From positions 59,030 to 123,029 of the forward strand of contig NZ_PNRF01000041.1 in the NCBI RefSeq assembly GCF_002879615.1: 64,000 bases of DNA. The letters are read 5' to 3'. This document shows, piece by piece, positions 50,574 to 59,621 of the stretch. The position numbers and the translations under genes are program-made. The notes under the pieces were generated by a model. The model was given only the letters and a program-made list of their open reading frames with translations. It did not search any database and was not told the DNA's origin. Each line of letters starts with the position of its first letter. The first letter of the stretch is position 1. The DNA comes from Billgrantia endophytica (GTDB taxonomy: Bacteria; Pseudomonadota; Gammaproteobacteria; Pseudomonadales; Halomonadaceae).

Positions 50574-51698
50574 ATGACAACCTTTCAACGCAAGGCCCGC
50601 ACCGTTCATACCGCTTTTCTCCCTGTCACTGCCCTCGGCACGCTGTTGCTATCGGCCACTCTGATGCCTGGCACGGCCTCGGCAGTGCAGACCATCGACC
50701 TGACGATCGGCTCCAGTCATCCGACCACCATCCCTTGGGTGGGCATGATTCCCGACGTGTTCATTCCCAAGGTCAATGAGATTCTGGCGGAGGAAGGTGA
50801 GTATGAGGTGAAATGGACGGAAGCCTATGCAGGCCAGCTCTATGGCACTAATGCCACGCTCACCTCGATCCAGGATGGTATCGCCGACATTGGCTGGGTA
50901 TTCAGCTACATGGAGCCGTCGCGAATGCCGCTTTCCCAGATCAGCGCCTATACCCCGTTCACCACCAGTGACCCTGAACTGATGCTCGATGTGATGAACG
51001 AACTGGTGCGCTCGGTGCCGGAACTCCGGGCTGAATGGGAAGAGCACGATGTGGTGTTCCTAGGGGCCACTGCGTCAGATACCTATGATATTTACACCAA
51101 TTTCCCGGTGGAGAGCCTGGATGATCTCAAAGGCGCACGCATTTCCGCCCCGGGTGTCTTGGGAGTGTGGCTGGAGCCAGTGGGCTCGGCGCCCGTGGAT
51201 GGCACTCTAGCCAGCTATTACACCGATATTCAGACCGGCGTTTCGCAAGGAGTGGTCGGGCTGGCCACGGGTAATCTCTCGGCTCGCATCTATGAAGTGT
51301 CGCCCTATATCACTCAAGTCAATCTCGGAGTGGTGTTCTCGGGGGGGCTGGCGATCAATCAGTTCGCTTGGGATAGCTTGCCGGAACCGGTACAGGATGC
51401 ACTCATCGAAGCAGGGCAGACGTATACCCGGGCTCATGGCCGTGACATGGCCGAACGCTATGGAAGTTCGATTGAACGGATGGTGGAGCTGGGGGCCGAG
51501 CAGAGCACTCCAGTACAGGTGAATGCACTATCCGACGAGCAACGCCAGCAGTGGATCGATAGCATGCCAGACCTCGCTCAGCAGTGGGTTGAGCGCAATG
51601 AAGGACGTGGCCTGCCAGCGCGTGAACTCCTCAGCACCTATATGGACGCTATGCGTGAACGGGGCCATGAGCCGGAACTGAGCTGGGACCAGAACTGA
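50574..51698 (+). CDS. TRAP periplasmic binding protein (DctP), aromatic island
   Basis: 374 residues, signal peptide ending about residue 37 (PGTASA-VQ). DctP-like: IGSSHPTTIPWVGMIPDVF, GADIGWVFSYMEPSRMPLSQ-type sequence, and LDDLKGARISAPGVLG with the ligand-facing region. It is longer than most DctP proteins (about 330), with a C-terminal extension including RGLPARELLSTYMDAM. Together with the next two genes it forms a complete TRAP. Ligand probably an aromatic acid or side-chain acid, inferred from context. Confidence 0.85.
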   Translation: MTTFQRKARTVHTAFLPVTALGTLLLSATLMPGTASAVQTIDLTIGSSHPTTIPWVGMIPDVFIPKVNEILAEEGEYEVKWTEAYAGQLYGTNATLTSIQDGIADIGWVFSYMEPSRMPLSQISAYTPFTTSDPELMLDVMNELVRSVPELRAEWEEHDVVFLGATASDTYDIYTNFPVESLDDLKGARISAPGVLGVWLEPVGSAPVDGTLASYYTDIQTGVSQGVVGLATGNLSARIYEVSPYITQVNLGVVFSGGLAINQFAWDSLPEPVQDALIEAGQTYTRAHGRDMAERYGSSIERMVELGAEQSTPVQVNALSDEQRQQWIDSMPDLAQQWVERNEGRGLPARELLSTYMDAMRERGHEPELSWDQN

Positions 51699-51752
51699 GT
51701 CTAGCAATGGCCCAGCCAGCATCGACTGGCCGGTCCTGAGGAGTCATAAGCA

Positions 51753-52334
51753 ATGACGTTTTCCTTCAAGACCCTTTTGCTAGGGCGTCGGCTAGGCCAT
51801 GGGCAACACAATAGCCTGTTCGGTTATCTAGTGGACGGCTTGAGTGCCGTAGGGTCGCTGTTGATCTTTTCCATCATGGCCATGATCGTGGTCGATGTGC
51901 TGTCGCGAAACCTGTTCAACCAGCCGATCGCTGGCGTGGCAGAGATGGTGGCAGCCTCGATCGTGATAATCGTCTTTCTGCAACTGCCCAGCACCCTGCG
52001 TCATGGACGCATGGCGCAGGCGGACATTTTCATCCAAGGCTTCACCGAGCGCCGCCCACGACTAGGGCACGGCCTGCAGTCGCTGTTCTTCTTCGCCGGA
52101 GCATACATGCTCATGGTGGTCTACCAGGGGACTCTGCCGACCTTTCTGCGCGCCTGGGAGCGCCATCAGTTTATGGGCGTGGAGGGGGTTTTCACGTTTC
52201 CGGTATGGCCAATCCGTCTGGTAGTGATCGCCTGTGCGCTGATCACCGTGGTGCAGTACCTGCTATATGGCGGTCGATCCTTGGTATGGGCTATCAAGGG
52301 CGGCTCGCCCGAGGACGGGGAGGAAACCCCATGA
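51753..52334 (+). CDS. TRAP small permease (DctQ), aromatic island
   Basis: 193 residues with four helices; DctQ pattern LSRNLFNQPIAGVAEMVAASIVIIVFLQLP and RMAQADIFIQG. GAGGAG lies before the ATG. Many CTA leucine codons, unlike the rest of the window. Its stop overlaps the large-permease start (ATGA, 52331-52334). Confidence 0.88.
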   Translation: MTFSFKTLLLGRRLGHGQHNSLFGYLVDGLSAVGSLLIFSIMAMIVVDVLSRNLFNQPIAGVAEMVAASIVIIVFLQLPSTLRHGRMAQADIFIQGFTERRPRLGHGLQSLFFFAGAYMLMVVYQGTLPTFLRAWERHQFMGVEGVFTFPVWPIRLVVIACALITVVQYLLYGGRSLVWAIKGGSPEDGEETP

Positions 52335-53659
52335 CCGGCATCGAAGTGGGAGTGGTGGCGGTTATCCTGATGCTGGCGTTGATCTACTTTGGCATGCATA
52401 TCAGCATCGCCCTGATGCTGGCCTCGTTCATCGCCATCTCGACGCTGCGCAGTCCCGAACTGGCGACACGTATGGTGGCCGCAGCAGCCAATGACTCACT
52501 CAGCAGCTATCTGTATGGCGTGGTTCCGTTGTTCGTACTGATGGGCATGCTGGTGGTGATCTCCGGCGTCGGCCGCGACACCTTCGACGTCTTCCAGTGG
52601 CTGACGCGCAAGATCCGTGGCGGGCTTGGTGTGGCCACGGTCGGTGCCAATGCCATATTTGCTTCGATTACCGGCATCAGTGTGGCTTCGGCTGCCGTGT
52701 TCACCAAGGTGGCGGTGCCGGAAATGCGCCGACATGGCTATACCCCCAAGTTCGCGGTCGGTGTGGTGGCCGGCAGCTCGGTGCTGGGAATGCTGATTCC
52801 CCCGTCGCTGCTGATGATCGTTTATGGCGTATTGGCTGAGCAGTCAGTAGGACGCATGTTCATTGCCGGCATCATTCCCGGCATCCTGCTGGCGGTAATC
52901 TTCTGTGTGGTCATTTTGCTGCTGCCGTATCTACATCCACGCTTCATCATGCAGGACAAGTCGACACTGGCTCAGGAGGAGTCCGCCGAGGTGGAGGAGA
53001 CCCCACTGTCTCTATTCCTCAAGCTAGTCCCGATTCTAGGGCTGATGACACTGGTGTTGGGAGGACTCTATTCAGGGTTCTTTACCCCGACCGAGGCAGG
53101 GGGGGTGGGAGCCTTTGGTGCGCTGTTGCTGGCACTGATGAAGCGCCGGCTGAGTCCTGCCAAGCTTTATCAAGTGTTGGGCGAAACCGGCCACGTGGCT
53201 GTCTCGATCCTATTCTTGATTCTGGCGGCCTCGCTGTATAGCCGCATGCTGGCGCTGACTGGTTTTCCGATGACCATTGCCCAGTGGGTCACTGCCATGG
53301 ATCTGACTGCTTATCACTTCCTGGCTCTCTATCTGCTGGTAATTATTCTAATGGGCTGCATCATCGATCCCGTATCGATCATGCTGATCGTGTTGCCGAT
53401 CGTACTGCCTATTGCCCAGTTTTTCGGGATGGATATGATCTGGTTCGGAGTAATTACCGTGGTCGCGGTGGAAATAGGGCTGATCACTCCACCATTTGGT
53501 ATTTCAGTTTACACGGTGAAGGCGGCTCTTAACGACAAGACAGTACCGGTCATGGAGATATTCAAGGGGGTGGCGCCGTTCTTCTTTTGTATGTTGGCAG
53601 TGCTGCTGATTCTAGTGCTGTTCCCCGTACTTTCTACCTATCTTGCCTATCGATATTGA
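52331..53659 (+). CDS. TRAP large permease (DctM), aromatic island
   Basis: 442 residues. DctM signatures: LYGVVPLFVLMGMLVVISG, ATVGANAIFASITGISVASAAVF, SSVLGMLIPPSLLMIVYG and GLITPPFGISVYTVKAAL. It is the ion-coupled membrane subunit. Starts within the DctQ stop and is followed 19 bases later by the RutE-like gene. CTA-rich like its neighbours. Confidence 0.92.
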   Translation: MTGIEVGVVAVILMLALIYFGMHISIALMLASFIAISTLRSPELATRMVAAAANDSLSSYLYGVVPLFVLMGMLVVISGVGRDTFDVFQWLTRKIRGGLGVATVGANAIFASITGISVASAAVFTKVAVPEMRRHGYTPKFAVGVVAGSSVLGMLIPPSLLMIVYGVLAEQSVGRMFIAGIIPGILLAVIFCVVILLLPYLHPRFIMQDKSTLAQEESAEVEETPLSLFLKLVPILGLMTLVLGGLYSGFFTPTEAGGVGAFGALLLALMKRRLSPAKLYQVLGETGHVAVSILFLILAASLYSRMLALTGFPMTIAQWVTAMDLTAYHFLALYLLVIILMGCIIDPVSIMLIVLPIVLPIAQFFGMDMIWFGVITVVAVEIGLITPPFGISVYTVKAALNDKTVPVMEIFKGVAPFFFCMLAVLLILVLFPVLSTYLAYRY

Positions 53660-53678
53660 CAAATGGAGAGTGAGTGAC

Positions 53679-54278
53679 ATGATGTCCAATATATTGAGTA
53701 AGGCGGCGCTGAATCAATTGTTTCACGAGGCGAGAACCTATTCCTGTTGGCGTAATATGCCAGTGGACGATGCTGTCCTGCGCGAGATTTATGAATTGGT
53801 GAAGTTGGCGCCGACCAGTGTCAACAGTAGTCCTCTGAGAATTTTGTTTCTACGCACACAGGAGGCCAAGGGGAGGTTGATGCCGGCTTTGAATGAGGGA
53901 AATCGATGCAAAGTAGAAGGGTCTCCAGTGACTGCCATTCTGGCTTATGACCGACGCTTTCACGATCATCTTCCGGTCCTCTATCCTCATGTCGACGCCA
54001 AGACATGGTTTGTGGGAAATGAACCATATCGCGAGGAGACGGCATTTCGCAATAGCAGCCTTCAGGGAGGGTATTTCATTCTGGCTGCGCGAGCCCTTGG
54101 CCTGGATGTCGGGCCCTTGTCGGGCTTCGATAATGATCTAGTGGATAGTCTCTTCTTTTCCGAGACCTACCCCAGTTACCGTAGCAACTTTTTATGCAAT
54201 ATAGGATATGGCGACGAGGAAAGGCTGCGGTCCCGTAATGTTCGGCTGACTTTCGAGCAGGCATGCACTCTACTTTAG
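53679..54278 (+). CDS. Nitroreductase-family reductase, RutE (malonic semialdehyde reductase)-like
   Basis: 199 residues. It follows the RutE pattern: LNQLFHEARTYSCWRNMPV, LVKLAPTSVNSSPLRILFLRT, GNRCKVEGSPVTAILAYD, FVGNEPYREETAFRNSSLQGGYFILAARALGLDVGP and SNFLCNIGYG, a flavin-dependent reductase family. RutE reduces malonic semialdehyde in pyrimidine breakdown, but no other rut genes are present here. In an intradiol pathway it might act on a ring-cleavage or side-chain aldehyde product. The ATG at 53679 has GGAGAG 8 bases upstream; an ATG at 53682 is alternative. AT-rich codons. Confidence 0.82.
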   Translation: MMSNILSKAALNQLFHEARTYSCWRNMPVDDAVLREIYELVKLAPTSVNSSPLRILFLRTQEAKGRLMPALNEGNRCKVEGSPVTAILAYDRRFHDHLPVLYPHVDAKTWFVGNEPYREETAFRNSSLQGGYFILAARALGLDVGPLSGFDNDLVDSLFFSETYPSYRSNFLCNIGYGDEERLRSRNVRLTFEQACTLL

Positions 54279-54507
54279 CGTAATTTGGCGTCCCGTCTCC
54301 ACTGCGCGTTATACGGTCTGGTCTATCGTCACTAGTTGCAATACGGCAAAGTATTCGACGAGCCACTGGGCTTCGGGTCCGTTGGTGATATTGCACTGAC
54401 TACCGGTTTCGACCTGAGTACCCAGGCGTGGATACCGACGCACTTTCCTTCAATCTGGAGTGGCATTTCTAACGAGAAGCGAGTCAGAGGTGGATTGCAT
54501 TCGCCAA

Positions 54508-54531
54508 GCGGCCCCGCCTCGGCGGGGCCGC
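54508..54531. terminator. GC-rich hairpin between the island and phoX
   Basis: GCGGCCCCGCC (54508-54518) and GGCGGGGCCGC (54521-54531) form a perfect 11-bp inverted repeat with a 2-base gap. It sits between convergent genes and can serve both strands. The rest of 54279-54569 shows nothing else. Confidence 0.7.
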
Positions 54532-54569
54532 GTCGTTCACAGGGCGTTGCATGATACGCCGGCCTTGTC

Positions 54570-56594
54570 TCAGGCGCCGATGATGCCGCCATCCTCGCGG
54601 GTGATGACCAGGGTCGCCGAGCGTGGCAGGGCGTCGCCGCCATCCGGCCAATGGCTGAGATGGCGGCCCGCGGCGAAACCTTCCTCGCTGGTGGTCGCGC
54701 CGGGGTGCTGGACGTTGACGAACATGGTGCGCTGATCGGGGGTGGTGATCACGCCGGTGATTTCCTGGCCGATAGGGCCGGTCAGGAAGCGGCGAATCTC
54801 ACCGCTGTCCGGGTCGGCAGCCAGCATCTGGTTGTTGCCGAACACTTCGTAGATCCCCCGGTTCATGTCCGACTCGCCGATGTCGCTCTGGATCCACACG
54901 CGGCGATCCGGATCGATCCACAGGCCGTCGGGGCTGGCGAAGATGGCTTCCTCACCCAGCGTGTCTCCCGACAGGTCACGGCTGTCGCTCCGGTCCCCGG
55001 CCAAGACGAAGAGATCCCACTCGAAACGCTCGGCGGCATGGGCCGTGTCTTCCCGCCAACGAATGATATGGCCGAAGCTGTTGTCGGCGCGCGGATTGGC
55101 GGCGTCCTCCTGGCCAGCCTCGCGGCTGGTGTTGTTGGTCAGGGTGAAGTAGACCTGACCGGTCACCGGGTCGACGGCACCCCATTCCGGGCGATCCATC
55201 TTCGTCGCGCCCACATGGTCGGCGGCGCTGCGGGTATTGACCAGGATGTCGGCGAGATCCTCGAAACCGTTTTCTGGGGTCAAGCCATTTTCTCCCGGAG
55301 CCAGCGCCAGCCATTCACCGCTGCCATCCTCGTGGAACCGGGCAACGTACAGGGTACCGTCGTCGAGCAGCGAGCCGTCTGCCGTCGCGGCATGGTAAGG
55401 TCGACGGGAGACGAACTTGTAGATGTACTCGAAGCGCGCGTCGTCACCGGAATAGCAGACCACCGGTTGGCCTTCGACGGCGGGAGCGAAAACCACGCCC
55501 TCGTGGGCGAAGCGCCCCAGGTGGGTATGCTTGATCGGTACGGCGTCCGGGTCGAAGGGGTCGATCTCGACCATGTAACCGAAGGCATGAGGCTCGTTGC
55601 GGTAGTCGTCATGGGCCGAGGCACCATGGCTGCTGGCGTCGAAACGCACGAATTCGTCGGCGCTGCTGTCGGCGCGGTGCCACTGGTAGCGCCCCTCGCT
55701 GCGGGAGGCGATGCCGTAACGGGTCTGGCGGCGGTCGATCTCGGTATCCGCGTTGGCGAAGTAGCCGGCCCAGTTTTCCTCGGCGGCGAGATAGGTGTTC
55801 CAGGGCGTGACGCCATGCGCGCAGTTATTGAGCGTGCCGCGTACCATGCTGCCGTCCGGGCTGTATTTCGTCTGGACATGCGCCGTGCCGGCTATCGGAC
55901 CGGCGAGGTGCATGGGCGTGAGGCCGGTCACGCGACGGTTGAACGCGTCGCGCACGACCTGCCATTGACCGCTGTCGTCCTGACGGATGCGCACGATGCT
56001 GACACCATGGGCGTTGAGTTCCTTGAGTACCTGGTCGGCGTCGCGTGAGCCGTCGTCGTTCTGGAGGAACTGATCCCGGTTCAATGCCAGTCCGGCCGCC
56101 GCGGCGTGCAGGTAGCGCGGTTCGACGTATTCATGGTTGAGCACCAGCAGGCCATCCGTCGAGCTGCCCTCGATGGGGAAGAAGTGCATGCCGTCGTGGT
56201 GGCTGCCGATCTGCTGGGCCTGCTCGGCGCCGCTGTTGTCATAGGCGAATTCAGGGATGTCGCCATTGATCGGCGTGCCCCAGGGAATCAGCGTCTGCAC
56301 GCGATAGCCCTCGGGTACGACCACGTTGTCGGCGTTGCCGATGGGTACGGCGGTGAACCCCAGGCTGGGGGACGTCGCATTGGTGGATCGGCCGGCGAAG
56401 GCCGTGCCCAGGGGAAATGTGGTTGCCATGGCACCGGCGATGGCCGTGGCCAGGGTTCCGCGCAGCACGCCACGGCGGCTCAGACGGGCCTGGAGGATAT
56501 CGCCGAAATAGGCGTTGCGGGACGGGTTGCTGAGGGGCTCGTCGCCGGCTGCGAGCACCGGGTCGGTAGTGCCGATCTGTTGGGGCCGTTTCAT
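54570..56594 (-). CDS. PhoX-family alkaline phosphatase, Tat-exported
   Basis: 674 residues. A twin-arginine signal, SRRGVLRG at 39-46 followed by a hydrophobic helix (TLATAIAGAMATTFPLGTAFA), directs it to the periplasm as a folded metalloprotein. The PhoX/DUF839 body includes FFPIEGSSTDGLLVLNHEY, NNCAHGVTPWNTYLAAEENWAGYF and DGLWIDPDRRVWIQSD. PhoX enzymes use Ca and Fe to release phosphate from phosphomonoesters. The start at 56594 was preferred because AGGA lies just upstream and a long N-terminal extension would have no family precedent. An FNR/Anr box lies 116 bases upstream. Confidence 0.9.
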   Translation of the reverse strand: MKRPQQIGTTDPVLAAGDEPLSNPSRNAYFGDILQARLSRRGVLRGTLATAIAGAMATTFPLGTAFAGRSTNATSPSLGFTAVPIGNADNVVVPEGYRVQTLIPWGTPINGDIPEFAYDNSGAEQAQQIGSHHDGMHFFPIEGSSTDGLLVLNHEYVEPRYLHAAAAGLALNRDQFLQNDDGSRDADQVLKELNAHGVSIVRIRQDDSGQWQVVRDAFNRRVTGLTPMHLAGPIAGTAHVQTKYSPDGSMVRGTLNNCAHGVTPWNTYLAAEENWAGYFANADTEIDRRQTRYGIASRSEGRYQWHRADSSADEFVRFDASSHGASAHDDYRNEPHAFGYMVEIDPFDPDAVPIKHTHLGRFAHEGVVFAPAVEGQPVVCYSGDDARFEYIYKFVSRRPYHAATADGSLLDDGTLYVARFHEDGSGEWLALAPGENGLTPENGFEDLADILVNTRSAADHVGATKMDRPEWGAVDPVTGQVYFTLTNNTSREAGQEDAANPRADNSFGHIIRWREDTAHAAERFEWDLFVLAGDRSDSRDLSGDTLGEEAIFASPDGLWIDPDRRVWIQSDIGESDMNRGIYEVFGNNQMLAADPDSGEIRRFLTGPIGQEITGVITTPDQRTMFVNVQHPGATTSEEGFAAGRHLSHWPDGGDALPRSATLVITREDGGIIGA

Positions 56595-56709
56595 TATCCT
56601 GCCTCTCATCAAGACTACGGGAGACCCATGCTCGATGAGAGGTGTTGCAGTGGCATGACGTGACCGTGTCGAAGCGTTGGCATATGGTGGCCCGACAGAA
56701 GGGGGTTTA

Positions 56710-56723
56710 TTGATACAGATCAA
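56710..56723. promoter_or_regulatory. Perfect FNR/Anr box between phoX and the P-type ATPase operon
   Basis: TTGATACAGATCAA matches the FNR-family consensus TTGAT-N4-ATCAA at every defined base. It lies in the 279-base divergent interval, 116 bases from the phoX ATG and 151 from the ATPase ATG. Minus-strand CATATG at 56686-56681 gives a possible -10 with the box near -41. Confidence 0.75.
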
Positions 56724-56873
56724 TTTCCTTGTGACATCTCGCCGCAGCGGTTGAACCTGTATGTCATTGGGCAACAATGGGGATTTGGTCGTTTGGTCCC
56801 GAGGTGCCCGGGCGAGGGCAAGTGACGGAGATCGTCATCATAGGATAATGGACCCAGAGGAGGGCATCGTGGC

Positions 56874-59606
56874 ATGAGTGTTCAGGAACGGACGTTGCGA
56901 GAGGGGCAGGAAAGTCGCGACGCTCCTGCATTTCATACCATGGCTGCCAGTGACGTGCTCGAACACCTCGGCACCACGGCCAGTGGCCTGGACGATGCAG
57001 CCGTGGCCGAGCGGCTGCGGCAATATGGCCCCAACGCCCTGCCCCAAGCCCAGCGTCGTGGCCTGATCGCACGCTTCTTCGCCCAGCTCAACAACCTGCT
57101 GATCTTCGTGCTGATCGGGGCCGCGGCGATCACCGTGGGGCTCGGCCATCTGATCGATGCGGCGGTCATCATGGTCGTGGTCGTCATCAATGGTGTGGTC
57201 GGGGTGGTTCAGGAGGGGCGGGCGGAGAACGCGCTCGATGCCATCCGTGACATGCTGATGCCGCGAGCCAACGTGATGCGCAACGCGCATCGCACCAGTA
57301 TCGACAGTGCCGACGTGGTGCCGGGCGATATCGTACTGCTCGAGCCGGGCGATCGGGTGCCCGCCGATCTGCGACTGCTCAAGGCCCGTGGCCTGCGTGT
57401 CGACGAGGCGTTGCTGACCGGCGAATCGCTGGCCGTGGACAAGACGTCGGAGCCGGTGGAGGACGAGGCCTCGCTCGGCGACCGCCGTTCCATGGCGTTC
57501 TCGGGTACGCTGGTGGCCGCCGGCCAAGGCATCGGCGTGGTCGTCGCCACCGGATCCAAGACCGAACTCGGTCGCATCAGTACCATGCTCAGTGGTATCG
57601 GCACCCTGACGACGCCGCTGCTGCGCCAGATGGACCGTTTCGCCAAGTACCTGACGGTAGTGATCCTGGTGGTCAGCGCGGCGGTATTCCTGTTCGGCGG
57701 CCTGGTGCGCGACTATGGGCTCAGCGAGATGTTCATGGCGGCGATCGGCATCGCGGTCGCCGCCATTCCCGAAGGGCTGCCCGCCGTGCTCACCATCACG
57801 TTGGCCATCGGCGTACAGCGCATGGCATCGCGTCATGCGATCGTAAGGCACCTGCCGGCCATCGAGACGCTGGGTGCCGTATCGGTGATCTGTTCCGACA
57901 AGACCGGGACGCTGACGCGCAACGAGATGACGGTGCGTCATGTTCAGGTCGGCGGTGACCTGGTCGAGGTCGAAGGCGTCGGCTATGCCCCGCGTGGCGG
58001 CTTCTCGCGCGACGGTGTCGACCTCGACATCGGCGAAACGGCTGTACTGGCACGGCTGATCGAAACCGGGCTGCTGTGCAACGATGCCGCCCTGAATCAG
58101 CTCGGCGACGACTGGATCGTGGAAGGCGATCCGATGGAGGGCGCGCTGGTGGCGCTGGCCCTGAAGGCCGGCGTCGAGCGCAGCACTCTGAACAAACGCT
58201 TGCCGCGTACCGACGAGATCCCCTTCGATGCCGATCATCGTTTCATGGCGACGCTGCATCACAGCCACCAGGGCGACGCCTTCATCTGTGTGAAGGGGGC
58301 CCCGGAGCGCGTCATCGCCATGTGCGCCAGCGAAGCGGGAGAGGAGGGCGACGTCGACCTGGCGGCCGACGTATGGCTTGCCCGCGTCGACGACCTGGCG
58401 TCGCGCGGCGAGCGGGTGCTGGCGTTGGCTCGCAAGCCCGTCGTCGCCCATCGGCAGGATCTGACGTTCGACGATATGCAGGACGGTTTCGTGCTGCTCG
58501 GCCTGGTCAGCCTCATCGATCCGCCGCGTGAGGAGGCCATTGCCGCGGTACGCGACTGCCAGGCCGCCGGCATCCGCGTCAAGATGATCACCGGCGACCA
58601 CATTGCCACCGCGCGCGCCATCGCCGCGCAGTTGAACCTCACTCATCCCGATGCGGCGATGACCGGTGCCGAGCTGGACCTGCTCGACGACGAGACCCTG
58701 CGCGCCAAGGTCAGGGAAGCCGATGTCTTCGCCCGCACCAGCCCCGAGCACAAGCTGCGCCTGGTCGACGCCCTGCAGGCCGAGGGCGACGTCATCGTCA
58801 TGACCGGCGACGGCGTCAACGATGCACCGGCGCTGAAGCGTGCCGATGTCGGCGTCGCCATGGGGCGCAAGGGGACCGAGGCGGCCAAGGAAGCCTCGCG
58901 AATGGTACTCACCGACGACAACTTCTCGTCGATCGCCACGGCGGTGCGCGAAGGACGCACGGTCTACGACAACCTGCGCAAGACCATTGCCTGGACGCTG
59001 CCCACCAATGGTGGACAGGCCCTGGCCATCATCGCGGCCATCCTGCTCGGCGTGACCCTGCCGATCACCCCGGTGCAGATTCTCTGGGTCAACATGGTGA
59101 CAGCGGTGGCGCTGGGGCTGACGCTGGCCTTCGAGCCCAGCGAGCCTGGTGTGATGAAACGTGCCCCCCGGCGCCCCGACGAGCCGTTGCTGACCGGTTT
59201 CCTGGCCTGGCGGGTCGGTTTCGTGTCGGTACTGTTCACGATCTCTGCCTTCGGTGTCTTCGCCTGGTCCGGGATGCGTTACGACTCACTCGAGATATCG
59301 CGCACCTTCGTCGTCAACATGCTGGTGGTGCTGCAGATATTCTATCTCTTCAGCGTGCGTTACCAGCATATGACCTCGCTCACCTGGCGAGGGGCCCTGG
59401 GTACGCCGGCGGTGCTGATCGGCGTCGGCCTGGTCACGGTGGTGCAATTCCTGTTCACCTATGCGCCCTTCATGCACACGCTGTTCGATAGCCGCTCGCT
59501 CTCGTTCACCGATGGTTTGGTGATCATGGGAGTCGGGGTGGCATTCTTCCTGGTGCTCGAGCTCGAGAAGTTGCTGCGGCGCTTGATATGGGGCAGTGAG
59601 TGGTAA
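56874..59606 (+). CDS. P2-type cation-transporting ATPase (CtpF-like)
   Basis: 910 residues. Actuator motif TGES at 182-185, PEGLP at 299-303 in helix M4, phosphorylation motif DKTGTLT at 342-348, KGAPERV nucleotide-domain motif, TGDGVNDAP hinge. Its architecture is that of SERCA/PMR1/CtpF-type pumps. In M5 it reads PTNGGQAL and in M6 WVNMVTAVALG; compared with SERCA, the acidic residues at the E771 and D800 positions are Gln and Ala, so calcium transport is doubtful. It is followed 15 bases later by the flavohemoprotein gene. Confidence 0.88.
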   Translation: MSVQERTLREGQESRDAPAFHTMAASDVLEHLGTTASGLDDAAVAERLRQYGPNALPQAQRRGLIARFFAQLNNLLIFVLIGAAAITVGLGHLIDAAVIMVVVVINGVVGVVQEGRAENALDAIRDMLMPRANVMRNAHRTSIDSADVVPGDIVLLEPGDRVPADLRLLKARGLRVDEALLTGESLAVDKTSEPVEDEASLGDRRSMAFSGTLVAAGQGIGVVVATGSKTELGRISTMLSGIGTLTTPLLRQMDRFAKYLTVVILVVSAAVFLFGGLVRDYGLSEMFMAAIGIAVAAIPEGLPAVLTITLAIGVQRMASRHAIVRHLPAIETLGAVSVICSDKTGTLTRNEMTVRHVQVGGDLVEVEGVGYAPRGGFSRDGVDLDIGETAVLARLIETGLLCNDAALNQLGDDWIVEGDPMEGALVALALKAGVERSTLNKRLPRTDEIPFDADHRFMATLHHSHQGDAFICVKGAPERVIAMCASEAGEEGDVDLAADVWLARVDDLASRGERVLALARKPVVAHRQDLTFDDMQDGFVLLGLVSLIDPPREEAIAAVRDCQAAGIRVKMITGDHIATARAIAAQLNLTHPDAAMTGAELDLLDDETLRAKVREADVFARTSPEHKLRLVDALQAEGDVIVMTGDGVNDAPALKRADVGVAMGRKGTEAAKEASRMVLTDDNFSSIATAVREGRTVYDNLRKTIAWTLPTNGGQALAIIAAILLGVTLPITPVQILWVNMVTAVALGLTLAFEPSEPGVMKRAPRRPDEPLLTGFLAWRVGFVSVLFTISAFGVFAWSGMRYDSLEISRTFVVNMLVVLQIFYLFSVRYQHMTSLTWRGALGTPAVLIGVGLVTVVQFLFTYAPFMHTLFDSRSLSFTDGLVIMGVGVAFFLVLELEKLLRRLIWGSEW

Positions 59607-59621
59607 CAGGTGGGAAGCGAC

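Noticed and set aside
53679..54278. A rut pyrimidine-degradation operon around the RutE-like gene
   Set aside because: No rutA, B, C, D, F or G homologue is present in the window; the gene follows a TRAP operon.
56838..58751. Minus-strand frame of 637 residues opposite the P-type ATPase
   Set aside because: Antisense frame; composition and lack of motifs contrast with the complete ATPase motif set on the plus strand.
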